Shown piece by piece: positions 8,476 through 17,084 of a stretch of DNA of 64,000 bases. Each line of letters opens with the position of its first letter. Position 1 is the stretch's first letter. The stretch is taken from the NCBI RefSeq assembly GCF_014648055.1, contig NZ_BMQJ01000012.1:124001-188000 (forward strand). Reading direction: 5' to 3'. Made by a program: the position numbers and the translations under genes. The notes beneath the pieces are model-generated. The model did no database searches. It was not told where the DNA came from and worked only from the letters and a program-made list of their open reading frames with translations. The stretch comes from Streptosporangium pseudovulgare (GTDB taxonomy: Bacteria > Actinomycetota > Actinomycetes > Streptosporangiales > Streptosporangiaceae).

Positions 8476-9834
8476 TCAGGGCGAGCCGTTGCGCAGGCGC
8501 CAGTGCCGCCGGTGCCGCTCGGCGGCGCGGCGGGCGAGCCCGAGCGCCGGATCCGGAACCGGCTCCCCACGCCAGCCGGCCAGCGTCCGGTCCATCGCGG
8601 AGACGAACGCCGTCCCCTCGTGGGTCAGCGCCCCGCTCGCCGTGAGCGTCCGCACGACCTCGGTCGCGGCGTCCCGCCAGCGGACGAACTCGGCGTTCGC
8701 CCTGATCGCCGCGTTCCCGTGTTCGTGAAGGCGCTGCCTGCGCCAGAACCCGGCCACCCCAAGGTGCGCGTAGACCCCCTGCAGCAGGCCGCTCACCGGC
8801 CGGGGGTCGTCGCGCCACGGCGCGTAGTAGCGCGCCCCGGTGTCCGGCAGGGTCAGCGGGACCAGGTCGAGCAACGCCGTGAGCTTGGCGTGCTGCACCT
8901 CGTGGGCCAGCGTCACGGCCAGCACCCGGTCGTCCTCCGGAGCGGAGAGCGCCACGCAACCGAACGTCTCCCGGGACGACACGCTCACCTGCCCGGCCAC
9001 CGGCGGAGCCAGCGGAGCCAGCACCCTGACGATCTCGCCGATCTCCGCGGCGACGGTCCAGTGGTGCTTGACGAGCAGTTCCCACGCTCCGTTGAGGAGT
9101 GCCTGCCACCTCGCGGCCTCGGCTCCCGTCAACCGGCCGGCCGCGGTCGTCGCCGCGGGCAGGCAGTGTGAGTCCACGTCGTCGAGGAGCAGCTCGATCC
9201 TGCTCCCTCCCGCCTCGGCCGACAACCGGCGCGCGCCGTGCCAGCCCGGGGCCTCGGCCCGGTGGTCCGGCGGCACCCGGACACGGTCGTCACCGACCAC
9301 GATCTCCGCCTCACCGCGCGGCACGACCCGCACGACCGCGCGGTCACCGTCCCCGCCGGAGGCCAGGACGGCGCGGCCGAGAGTGGGCAGCGCGACGGTC
9401 CCCTCGTGGACGGGCACCTCGACGACGGCCGCGACACCCGCTCTGATCGCCGCCGCGGCGGCGACGGCCGCGAGGCCCGCGGGGACGGCGGGAACGGCCG
9501 GGCCCGGCCGCGGACCTCCACCGTCCGGAGCCGCCGCCCCACCGTGCAGGGCGCGCAGCGTACGGCGGGCCCACGCGCCCGTGCCCGGATGCCGGATCAC
9601 CGCTTCGGCCTCCGCGGGCGCGTGGGCCTGCACGTCCGCGAGCAGGTCGTAGGCCCGGCGGGTTCGGTCGGCCTGGGGATGACGGGTTCCGGCCGCGGCG
9701 TCCACGACCCCGCGGATCAACAGGATGTTCCTGCTGTGCTGGGCGGCGGCCAGGTCGCGGACCGCGGCACCGCCGCCTCCCGCCGCGAGAGCCCGGAAGA
9801 CGGCCTCGCTCAGGCGGTGCGCGCCGAGGTTCAT
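8476..9834 (-). CDS. HEXXH-motif putative peptide-modification protein of the fxs locus
   Basis: A 452-aa protein of the HExxH family found beside or fused to FxsB-type radical SAM enzymes. The motif HEVQH is at residues 311-315 within TLAHEVQHAKL, the expected geometry of a zinc metallo-site. The N-terminal part is alanine-rich and helical (MNLGAHRLSEAVFRALA), as in the family. Its ATG overlaps the fxsB stop as ATGA, so production is coupled to the maturase. Proposed roles are leader processing or a second modification of the precursor; neither is demonstrated. In other genomes the two activities occur on one polypeptide, and here they are split. Confidence 0.82.
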   Translation of the reverse strand: MNLGAHRLSEAVFRALAAGGGGAAVRDLAAAQHSRNILLIRGVVDAAAGTRHPQADRTRRAYDLLADVQAHAPAEAEAVIRHPGTGAWARRTLRALHGGAAAPDGGGPRPGPAVPAVPAGLAAVAAAAAIRAGVAAVVEVPVHEGTVALPTLGRAVLASGGDGDRAVVRVVPRGEAEIVVGDDRVRVPPDHRAEAPGWHGARRLSAEAGGSRIELLLDDVDSHCLPAATTAAGRLTGAEAARWQALLNGAWELLVKHHWTVAAEIGEIVRVLAPLAPPVAGQVSVSSRETFGCVALSAPEDDRVLAVTLAHEVQHAKLTALLDLVPLTLPDTGARYYAPWRDDPRPVSGLLQGVYAHLGVAGFWRRQRLHEHGNAAIRANAEFVRWRDAATEVVRTLTASGALTHEGTAFVSAMDRTLAGWRGEPVPDPALGLARRAAERHRRHWRLRNGSP

Positions 9835-11069
9835 GGGCGGCCCAGCCGTACGGCCAGGTCCGCCTCGACGGTCCGCTTCACATGGGTGACCAGGCGGAAC
9901 AGGTCCGGACAGTAGACCGACGGATTGGCGAACCCGGTGCCCGAGCGGTAGCGGTGCGCGTACAGCCCCGCCCCGCACACCCGGTGCACCGGGCAGGCCC
10001 GGCACGTCGCCGACAGCGCCCCGGCCCCGAGTTGCCTGGCCACCACCGCGGGCAGCGACAGCGCCGCGTCGAAGGGGTCGCGGTCCACGTGCAGGCCGGT
10101 GTGCGGAGCCCCGTGGTAGGCGGACTTCAGCACGTCGGACTGCTCGACGCTTCCGTCTGTCTCGATGACCAGCACCCCCACCGGTGAGAGCCCGATCGCC
10201 TCGCTGGTGGAGGCCCCGCCGAAGAGGAGGTGGAGGATCTCGCCGAACAGGCGCACCCGCGTCCTCTGCCGGGGCTCCCGATACCACCGGTCGAAGACCG
10301 CGACGAGCCAGTCCCCGTACGGCGTGGCGGAGCGGTCCGGGCCGCGGCCGGGCGGCGGGGCGTCCCAGTTTCCGTGGGGAAGCAGCAGGTCGACGACCGG
10401 CGGCCGGAACTCCGTCAGCGCCTCGTAGGTGTCCAGTGGGTCGTTGCGCAGGTCGACGGCGCACAGCAGTCCGGCGAACAGGTGCCGGTGACGGGGGCTC
10501 GTCAGCCGTTCGAGTGCGGCCCGCACGGACGCGTGGCTGCCTCCGCCGTCCGCGCGGCGGCGGTGCCGGTCGTGCGCCTCTGCCGTGCCGTCCAGGCTGA
10601 CCCCCACCCGGACGCCGAGCTCGTCGAACAGGCGGAGGTAGTCCTCGGTGAGGCGGACCGCGTTGGTCTGGACGACCACGTCCGTCCGCGCGGCCGGGCC
10701 GACCTCCGCGCGCAGGACGTCCACCAGGCGGCGGATCGTCGCGGGCCCGGCGAGCAGGGGCTCGCCGCCGTGCAGCACGACACGGATCGCGGTGAGGCCG
10801 TGGGACCGTACGTGCTCGGCGACGCGGGCGGCGACCCGGTCGGCGATCCGCGGGGACATCCGGACGGGGCGGGAACGCCACGTCTGGTCCGCCATTTCGT
10901 AGACGTAGCAGTAGTCGCACGCGAGGTCACACCGGCTGTGGACCTTGACGATGAACTCCCGGAAGGGGGTGGGACGCCAGCCCGCCGCGGTCAGGGCCGG
11001 AACGTCCAGTGTCGCGGGCCATTCCTTCCCGCCCTCCGCGAGGAAGGGCCGCTGGGCACGCATGGCCAC
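9831..11069 (-). CDS. fxsB: FxsB-type radical SAM/SPASM cyclophane-forming peptide maturase
   Basis: A 412-aa radical SAM enzyme. The CxxxCxxC cluster is at Cys47, 51 and 54 (CDLACDYCYVYE), followed by a GGEPL motif and, near the C-terminus, a SPASM-type cysteine series (CRACPVHRVC...GLYAHRY...CPDL) for auxiliary [4Fe-4S] clusters. These signatures match the FxsB family, which forms an aromatic-ring to Ser C-C crosslink in the last residues of FxsA. The frame remains open to 11150, but the GTG at 11069 has GAGAGG about 10 nt upstream; an ATG at 11063 is possible. Active-site motifs look intact, so the substrate and not the enzyme departs from the norm. Confidence 0.9.
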   Translation of the reverse strand: MAMRAQRPFLAEGGKEWPATLDVPALTAAGWRPTPFREFIVKVHSRCDLACDYCYVYEMADQTWRSRPVRMSPRIADRVAARVAEHVRSHGLTAIRVVLHGGEPLLAGPATIRRLVDVLRAEVGPAARTDVVVQTNAVRLTEDYLRLFDELGVRVGVSLDGTAEAHDRHRRRADGGGSHASVRAALERLTSPRHRHLFAGLLCAVDLRNDPLDTYEALTEFRPPVVDLLLPHGNWDAPPPGRGPDRSATPYGDWLVAVFDRWYREPRQRTRVRLFGEILHLLFGGASTSEAIGLSPVGVLVIETDGSVEQSDVLKSAYHGAPHTGLHVDRDPFDAALSLPAVVARQLGAGALSATCRACPVHRVCGAGLYAHRYRSGTGFANPSVYCPDLFRLVTHVKRTVEADLAVRLGRP

Positions 11070-11358
11070 GCGCGATCCGCCTCTCGTCCGTGCTCCGTCC
11101 GAGCGGCCGGGTTCGCCGCCGTCCTGTCCGTTCTGGTTCGAGGATCGCAAAACTCAGAGTCAGACACAATACGCGAAAATTCATCAAAACCCGACGCTCT
11201 CTCTTTTCCCAAAGGTGGCCTCTTTCCCGCCGCGCTTCTCCGCGGACCATGGGACCCGTGGGAAAGGAAAATCGGAATGACCGCTTTCCTGGCATTTGAC
11301 ACCCGAAATCCCGGCGGCGTTTCGTGACGATGCCGGCCGGGTTCCGGGGCCGCGGAGA
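11070..11358. other. non-coding gap between fxsB and the end of the nuo operon
   Basis: No gene is supported. The block 11140-11215 is AT-rich against the background and is the likely promoter for fxsB on the minus strand, although no unambiguous hexamers stand out. The remainder (about 11290-11358) is the 3' flank of nuoN. A clear terminator hairpin was not found. Confidence 0.35.
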
Positions 11359-12759
11359 TCACGGCGGCGCCCCACGCGACAGCCCGGGGAGCAGGAGGCC
11401 GCTCGCCACGCCCAGCAGGACCGAAATCGCCGCCGCGCCGCAGGCGACCCGCGCGGCGGTCCTCGACCGGATCCTCACCGCCGCCTCCCCCGGCCGGAAC
11501 GCCGGGGCGATCCACCGCAGGTAGTAGAAGACGCTGGCGACGGTGTTGACCGCCGCGACCACGGCGAGCCAGGCGTAGCCGGCGTCCCAGGCGGCGGTGA
11601 AGGCCAGCACCTTGCCGGCGAAGACGGCCGTCGGCGGGGTGCCGACGAACCCGAGCAGGCACACGGCGAGCGCCACGGCGACACCCGGCGCCCGGCGGGC
11701 CAGGCCCGCGTGGTCGTCCAGGGAGTCGCGGCCGACGGCGACCGCCACGGCGAAGGCCCCGAGGTTGGTGACGGCGTAGGCGGCGACGTAGAACAGCAGG
11801 GCCGGTTCGGCGAGGCCGCCGCGCCCCGCCGCGACGACGGGCAGCAGGAGATACCCGGCCTGACTGACCGTCGAGTAGCCGAGCAGCCGCCGCACGTTGT
11901 CCTGGAAGAAGGCGGCCAGGTTGCCCAGCGTCATCGTCGCCGCGGCGACCAGCGCCGCCAGAAGCCGCCAGTCGACCGGCGAGGCGGCGAGGAACTCCCC
12001 CGCCATGCGGGCCAGCGCGACGAACCCCCCGACCTTGGGGACGGTCGTGACGAACGCGGCGGCGACCGCCGGGGCGCCCTCGGCGACGTCCGGCACCCAG
12101 AAGTGGGCGGGCACGCCGCCGACCTTGAACAGCACCCCGGCGAGCAGGGCGACGACGCCGCAGGCGACCGCGGCCCCGGAGGCGGCGGGCAGCCGCCCGC
12201 CCAGCACCGGGTACGCCGTGGAGCCCGCCAGGCCGTACAGCAGCGTCACCCCGGCGAGCATCAGGACGCCGAGGAAGGCGCCCATCAGGTAGTACTTGAG
12301 GGCCGCCTCGGTGCCCCGGGCGTCCCCGGCGATCCCCGCCAGGGCGTAGGCGGGGATGCTCGCCAGCAGGTAGGCCGCGACGAGGACGAGCAGGTCGTCG
12401 GCCGCCGCCAGGACGACCGCGCCCAGCGCGGCGAGGAGCAGCAGGACGTGCTCCTCGGCCTCGCGCGGGTGCCCGCGCGCCCGGCCGGCGGCCAGGACGA
12501 CCACCGCCAGGGTGGCGAGCATGACCGTGACCCGGGCGACGTGGGTGAGCGGGTCGATGGCGTAGGCGCCGAAGACGGTCCCGCCGGGCCGGGCCGCCGC
12601 CGCGACCGCGGCGGCCGTCCCGCCCGCGAGCGCGGCCCCGCAGATCCACGCCACCGCCCTCCGGCGGTCGCGCGGCAGGAACGACCCGGCGAGCAGCCCG
12701 ATGACCGCGCCGCCGAGCACCAGCAGCTCCGGAAGGAGGTCGAGGGGGTTCTCGTTCAC
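11359..12759 (-). CDS. nuoN: NADH-quinone oxidoreductase-like subunit N (antiporter-like)
   Basis: A 466-aa polytopic membrane protein of the Nuo/Mrp antiporter family. The TM7 lysine region is present (FKVGGVPAHFWVPD), as is the following AFVTTVPKVG lysine. The TM5 glutamate of canonical NuoN (…ELLS) is Tyr130 here (VAAYLLASIPAY), which removes a residue of the proton path. The GTG at 12759 overlaps the nuoM stop as GTGA. It is the last gene of an operon that starts with formate dehydrogenase. It is probably a proton-translocating or structural subunit of an orphan complex I membrane arm. Confidence 0.9.
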   Translation of the reverse strand: MNENPLDLLPELLVLGGAVIGLLAGSFLPRDRRRAVAWICGAALAGGTAAAVAAAARPGGTVFGAYAIDPLTHVARVTVMLATLAVVVLAAGRARGHPREAEEHVLLLLAALGAVVLAAADDLLVLVAAYLLASIPAYALAGIAGDARGTEAALKYYLMGAFLGVLMLAGVTLLYGLAGSTAYPVLGGRLPAASGAAVACGVVALLAGVLFKVGGVPAHFWVPDVAEGAPAVAAAFVTTVPKVGGFVALARMAGEFLAASPVDWRLLAALVAAATMTLGNLAAFFQDNVRRLLGYSTVSQAGYLLLPVVAAGRGGLAEPALLFYVAAYAVTNLGAFAVAVAVGRDSLDDHAGLARRAPGVAVALAVCLLGFVGTPPTAVFAGKVLAFTAAWDAGYAWLAVVAAVNTVASVFYYLRWIAPAFRPGEAAVRIRSRTAARVACGAAAISVLLGVASGLLLPGLSRGAPP

Positions 12760-14252
12760 CGGCTCACCAGCGACACGACGGCGGTGGCGGCCGGTTCGAT
12801 CACGTCCAGCAGCCACCGGGGGAAGAGGCCGATGACCAGGGACGCGGCCAGCAGCGGCGTCACGGCGGCCAGCTCGCCGGGCCGCATCTCGGTGACCCGG
12901 GGCGTCAGTTCCCCTGGCGGCCCGAGGAACGCCCTGTGCAGCACCCGCAGGAACAGGGCCGCGGTGATCAGGACGCCGATGACGGCCAGCGCACCGGCGG
13001 CCACCGCGCCCGGGCTGCCGGTGCCGATCACCCCGGCGAAGATCTGGAATTCGGCGATGAAGCCCGACAGCCCCGGCAGGCCGAGGGAGGCGAAGGCGGC
13101 CACCGCGGTCAGCCCGGCGAAGACCGGGGCACGCCCGGCGATCCCTCCGAGGCGGCCGAGGTCGTAGTCGTGGACCCGGTCCCACAGGACGCCGGTGAGC
13201 AGGAAGAGCGCCCCGGTCACCAGGCCGTGGCTGACCATCTGGGTGACGGCCCCGCTGACCGCCAGTTCCCCGGCGCGCGCGTCCCCCGCCACCAGTCCCG
13301 CGGCCCCCACCGCCAGCACGACGTAGCCCATGTGGTTGACCGAGGTGTAGGCGACGAGCCTCTTGAGATCGTCCTGGGCGAGGGCGACCAGCGCCCCGTA
13401 CAGCGCGCCGACCACGCCGACCGCGACGAACACCCAGGCGTACCGCTGCCAGGCGCCCGGCAGCATCGGCATGGCGATCCGGACGAAGCCGTAGGTGCCC
13501 ATTTTCAGCATGACGCCCGCGAGGATCGCCGACCCGGCGGCCGGGGCGTCGGTGTGCGCCGGCGGGAGCCAGGTGTGGAACGGGAAGGACGGCGTCTTGA
13601 CGGCCAGCCCGACGGCGACGGCGAGCAGCACCAGCGCGGCGGTCCCGGGCGCGTCGGCGAGGGGCGGGTTCCGGGTCAGGTCCGTCATGTCGAAGGTGCG
13701 CGGGCGGCTCCCGAGGTAGAGCCCGATGAACCCGAGCAGCAGCGCGAGCGACCCCAGGAAGGTGTAGAGGAAGAACCGCAGCGCCGAACGCAGGTGGTCG
13801 CCGTGCCCCCACCCGGCGATCACGAAGTACATCCCCACGATCGACAGGTCGAAGAAGACGAAGAACAACAGCAGGTCCAGCGCGGCGAACAGGCCGAGGC
13901 AGACCGTCTCCAGGGCCAGGAAGAGCGCGGCGTACGGCCCGGCCCGCCGGGTCCCGCGAAGCGAGCCGACCGCGCACACCAGGAACAGCAGGGCGGTCAT
14001 CGCCAGGAGCGGCAGCGACAGCCCGTCCACGCCCACGTGGTACCCGGCGCCCACGGACGGGATCCAGCGCGCCCGCGTCTCGTACGCGATCCCGCCGCGA
14101 TACCGCGTCCACATCCAGACGACCAGCAGCAGGTCGGCGGCCGAGACGGCGATCCACGTCCGGGCCACCGCCCGCGGACCCGGCCGGCGCCAGACCGCCA
14201 GGGCCGCCGCCGCGACCAGCGGCAGGAAGACCACGACGGACAGCACGGTCAC
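12756..14252 (-). CDS. nuoM: NADH-quinone oxidoreductase-like subunit M (antiporter-like)
   Basis: A 498-aa polytopic protein. The TM7 block VKTPSFPFHTWLPPAH retains the key lysine and proline, and the following LKMGTYGFVRI is typical of NuoM. The TM5 acidic residue is Asp135 (FFVFFDLSIVGMYF), where E. coli has Glu144. The GTG at 14252 overlaps the nuoL stop (GTGA), and the gene overlaps nuoN in the same way, so stoichiometric translation is likely. It is expected to be a proton-channel subunit of the distal membrane arm. Confidence 0.92.
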   Translation of the reverse strand: MTVLSVVVFLPLVAAAALAVWRRPGPRAVARTWIAVSAADLLLVVWMWTRYRGGIAYETRARWIPSVGAGYHVGVDGLSLPLLAMTALLFLVCAVGSLRGTRRAGPYAALFLALETVCLGLFAALDLLLFFVFFDLSIVGMYFVIAGWGHGDHLRSALRFFLYTFLGSLALLLGFIGLYLGSRPRTFDMTDLTRNPPLADAPGTAALVLLAVAVGLAVKTPSFPFHTWLPPAHTDAPAAGSAILAGVMLKMGTYGFVRIAMPMLPGAWQRYAWVFVAVGVVGALYGALVALAQDDLKRLVAYTSVNHMGYVVLAVGAAGLVAGDARAGELAVSGAVTQMVSHGLVTGALFLLTGVLWDRVHDYDLGRLGGIAGRAPVFAGLTAVAAFASLGLPGLSGFIAEFQIFAGVIGTGSPGAVAAGALAVIGVLITAALFLRVLHRAFLGPPGELTPRVTEMRPGELAAVTPLLAASLVIGLFPRWLLDVIEPAATAVVSLVSR

Positions 14253-16093
14253 CTCACCAGCACGATCACGAGGGCCAGCAGGACGAGCACCACCGCGGCC
14301 TGCGCGAAGTAGGTGTGCACCTGCCCGGTCTGCGGGCGCCGGAGCAGCGCGCCGAGCCGGGCCGCACCCGCGGCGAGCCCGCGGACGGCGCCGTCCACGC
14401 CGGTCTCGTCTCCCCTCCGGCTCCACCCCGCCAGCACCGTCACCGCCCGGGAGACGCCCCGGACCGCGCCGTCGAGCACCCGGTCGTCGAAGCGGGCCAG
14501 CGCCCGCGCCAGCGACGTCACCGGCCGCCAGACAACGGCGACGGCGCCCCGCTCCAGGTACAGCCACCCGGCGAGCGTCCGGGGCGCGGCGAGCCGCCGC
14601 CCCCGTACGGCCAGCGCCGCGGCGACCGCCAGCGCCCCGGACAGCAGCAGGCCGCCGCCTTCCGGACCGGGCTCCGGGCCGGTCCCCAGCAGCGCCCGCC
14701 ACGCGGTGAAGACGACCGGCACCCCGACCACGCCCGCCACCGCCGCGACGAACGCCATCGGCGGCATCGGCAGGCCCGCCAGGAGGCCGACGCGGCGCGT
14801 GCCGGACCGTTCGGTGTCGTCCCGGGTGGCGTCGTCCCGCGGCGACCAGACCGCGAAGCCGGCCCTGGCCGCGTAGGCGGCGGCCAGGAACGCGGCGGCG
14901 AGCGCGACGACGTGCAGGGCCGCCGACCGCTCGGCCACCGTGGACAGGACGGCGTCCTTGGTGACCCACAGCGACAGCGGCGGCAGGCCGGCCAGGGCCA
15001 GCGCGCCGACGCCGAAGGTGACGCCGACGAGCCGGTGGCGGCGGGCCGCGCCGTGCAGCTCGGCCAGATCCTTGGTGCCCAGCGCGGAGAGCCACGCCCC
15101 GGCGCCCATGAACAGCAGGTTCTTGACCGCGGCGTGCGCGACCAGGTGGGCCGTGCCGCCCGCCACCGCGGACACGCCCGCGGCGAGCACCATGAAACCG
15201 ACCTGTGCGCAGGTGGACGCCGCCAGGAGCTGTTTCAGGTCGCGCTGGGCGAGGGCGACCGCGCCGAGCAGCAGCGCCGTCAGCGCCCCGATCCAGGCGG
15301 CCAACGTGGCGGCCCAGCCCGTCGCGGCGAGCAGCGGCTGCACGCGGAGCAGCAGGTAGGCGCCCGCGGCGACCATGGTGGCCGAGTGCAGCAGCGCCGA
15401 CACCGGGGTCGGGCCCGCCATGGCCCGCGACAGCCAGAAGGAGAACGGGAGCTGGGCCGACTTGCCCAGCGCGGCGGTGACGATCCCCGCCGCCACCAGG
15501 TCGCGCCAGGGCCGCGGGGCCGCCGCGAGCCCGGCGAGGTCCAGCGTGCCGGTCCCGGCGAGGGCGCACCCGGCCGCCAGGTAGAGGCCGAGGTCACCGG
15601 CCCGGGTGGTGACGAAGGCGACGGTCGCCGAGCGCACCCGGTCGCCGTCGCGCCACCAGAAGCCGATCAGCGCGTACGACATCGCCCCCATGACCTCCCA
15701 CGCCATGAGCAGCGGCGCGAGGCCGGTGGCGGTGACGGTGGCCAGCATGGCGCCGACGAACAGCAGCATCAGCCCGAAGAACCGGGCGCGCGCCTCGTGG
15801 ATCTCCCCGGCGGCGAACACCAGTACGGCCAGCGCGACCGCGGACACGGTGATCACCAGCACCGCCGACAGCCCGTCCACGGCCAGCTCCGCCCGCAGCC
15901 CGGCGAACAGCGCCACGGACGCCCGGGGCCGCGTCACCGCGGCCGTCACGGCCAGTGCCAGTGTCGCCGCCGTGACCGCGAGGGCCGCCGCCGGCGCCAC
16001 CCGGTCCCCACGGCGGCCGGTGACGGACAGGAGCGCGCCGCAGGCGCCGGGCAACGCGGGCAGCGCCCAGGCCAGGGCGTTCACGCCGGGCAC
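14249..16093 (-). CDS. nuoL: NADH-quinone oxidoreductase-like subunit L (antiporter-like)
   Basis: A 614-aa polytopic protein. The TM5 glutamate is present (MAWEVMGAMSYALIGFWW), as is the TM7 lysine motif GKSAQLPFSFWLSRAM followed by AGPTPVSALLHSATMV. A long hydrophilic section and a C-terminal helix follow, as expected for the lateral arm of NuoL. Of the three antiporter-like subunits here, NuoL looks most canonical. The GTG at 16093 is the longest reasonable start and a second in-frame GTG lies at 16084; neither has a strong ribosome site. About 64 nt separate it from nuoK, the largest gap in this part of the operon. Confidence 0.92.
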   Translation of the reverse strand: MPGVNALAWALPALPGACGALLSVTGRRGDRVAPAAALAVTAATLALAVTAAVTRPRASVALFAGLRAELAVDGLSAVLVITVSAVALAVLVFAAGEIHEARARFFGLMLLFVGAMLATVTATGLAPLLMAWEVMGAMSYALIGFWWRDGDRVRSATVAFVTTRAGDLGLYLAAGCALAGTGTLDLAGLAAAPRPWRDLVAAGIVTAALGKSAQLPFSFWLSRAMAGPTPVSALLHSATMVAAGAYLLLRVQPLLAATGWAATLAAWIGALTALLLGAVALAQRDLKQLLAASTCAQVGFMVLAAGVSAVAGGTAHLVAHAAVKNLLFMGAGAWLSALGTKDLAELHGAARRHRLVGVTFGVGALALAGLPPLSLWVTKDAVLSTVAERSAALHVVALAAAFLAAAYAARAGFAVWSPRDDATRDDTERSGTRRVGLLAGLPMPPMAFVAAVAGVVGVPVVFTAWRALLGTGPEPGPEGGGLLLSGALAVAAALAVRGRRLAAPRTLAGWLYLERGAVAVVWRPVTSLARALARFDDRVLDGAVRGVSRAVTVLAGWSRRGDETGVDGAVRGLAAGAARLGALLRRPQTGQVHTYFAQAAVVLVLLALVIVLVR

Positions 16094-16157
16094 CCGCGCG
16101 GCGGCCGGGCCGGGTGCCGTCCCGGGAGTCCATCGGCCCGCGGCCGCACCGGGGCGC

Positions 16158-16463
16158 TCATCCCCTCAGGTCCCCGGCGGCGTCGGTCATGTCCACCTCG
16201 CGCGCCCGGAAGATCGCCGTGGTGACGGCGAACCCCATCGCCATCTCCAGCGCCATGACCGTCACCGCCACCAGGATCAGGACCTGGCCGTCCGCGCCGG
16301 CCGGGGCCACGAGGCGCCAGAAGCCCCCGACGGCCAGGACCAGGCCGTTGATCATCAGTTCCAGGCCCATCATCAGCATGACGATCGACTGCTGCGACAG
16401 CGCGCCGTACAGGCCGACCGCGAACAGCGCGGCGGCCGGCAGCAGGAACTCCTGCGGGGTCAC
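16158..16463 (-). CDS. nuoK: NADH-quinone oxidoreductase-like subunit K
   Basis: A 101-aa protein with three transmembrane helices, the family size. Both intramembrane glutamates of the NuoK proton path can be seen: one in GLELMINGLVLAV (helix 2) and one in ALEMAMGFAVTTAI (helix 3). Related to MrpC. The start is a GTG. It lies between nuoJ and nuoL in the canonical J-K-L order. Confidence 0.93.
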   Translation of the reverse strand: MTPQEFLLPAAALFAVGLYGALSQQSIVMLMMGLELMINGLVLAVGGFWRLVAPAGADGQVLILVAVTVMALEMAMGFAVTTAIFRAREVDMTDAAGDLRG

Positions 16464-16553
16464 GGCTCCGTCCCCACGCCCCCGGACCGGTCGCGGCGGC
16501 CCCGGCGGGTCACGGCTCCACCCACGCTGTTCCCGAGGTGGTGGCTCCGCGGG

Positions 16554-17084
16554 TCACGGCTCCGCCTCCGGGTCCCCCGGCCGGTCGCCGCGGCCCCTGT
16601 GGACCGCGAGCACGACGGTGGCGACCATCGTGGCGAGGATGGCCACGCCGACGACCATCATGACGAGCATCTTCGGCCCCATGACCGCCACGCCGAGCGC
16701 GCGGGTCGGATCGGCCGGGAGGCCCCCGCGGCGGACCGGCCAGGGCACGAGGAAGGCCCCGCCCGCCAGCAGGACGAAGACACCCGCGGCGACGGCCATC
16801 GCGCCGCCGTTGTTGTGCACCATCTTCATCGGCATGAGCCCGCCCGGGTTCATCATGTACATCACCATGAAGACGGCCATGACCATCATCTCCATGACCA
16901 TCATCAGGATGACCAGCACGCCGAGGTACGTCAGGCCGGTCAGGAGGAGGATCAGGCCGACGCAGACCAGCGACACCAGCAGCGCGAGCGTCGCCCGGGC
17001 CATCGAGTCGACGGTGAACACCGCGACGCCGGCCGCCACCGACACGACGGCGAGCGCCCAGAACGCGACCTGCTGCGCCGTCAC
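16554..17084 (-). CDS. nuoJ: NADH-quinone oxidoreductase-like subunit J, methionine-rich
   Basis: A 176-aa membrane protein in the NuoJ position. The segment LTYLGVLVIL matches the conserved helix 3 with the Tyr and the Gly of the pi-bulge. It is followed by an extraordinary methionine run: 13 Met in about 36 residues, covering VILMMVMEMMVMAVF and the following loop to KMVHNN. The GTG at 17084 overlaps the nuoH stop (GTGA). The Met-rich helix is atypical of NADH-linked complex I and may mark a distinct subfamily used with formate dehydrogenase. Confidence 0.88.
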   Translation of the reverse strand: MTAQQVAFWALAVVSVAAGVAVFTVDSMARATLALLVSLVCVGLILLLTGLTYLGVLVILMMVMEMMVMAVFMVMYMMNPGGLMPMKMVHNNGGAMAVAAGVFVLLAGGAFLVPWPVRRGGLPADPTRALGVAVMGPKMLVMMVVGVAILATMVATVVLAVHRGRGDRPGDPEAEP

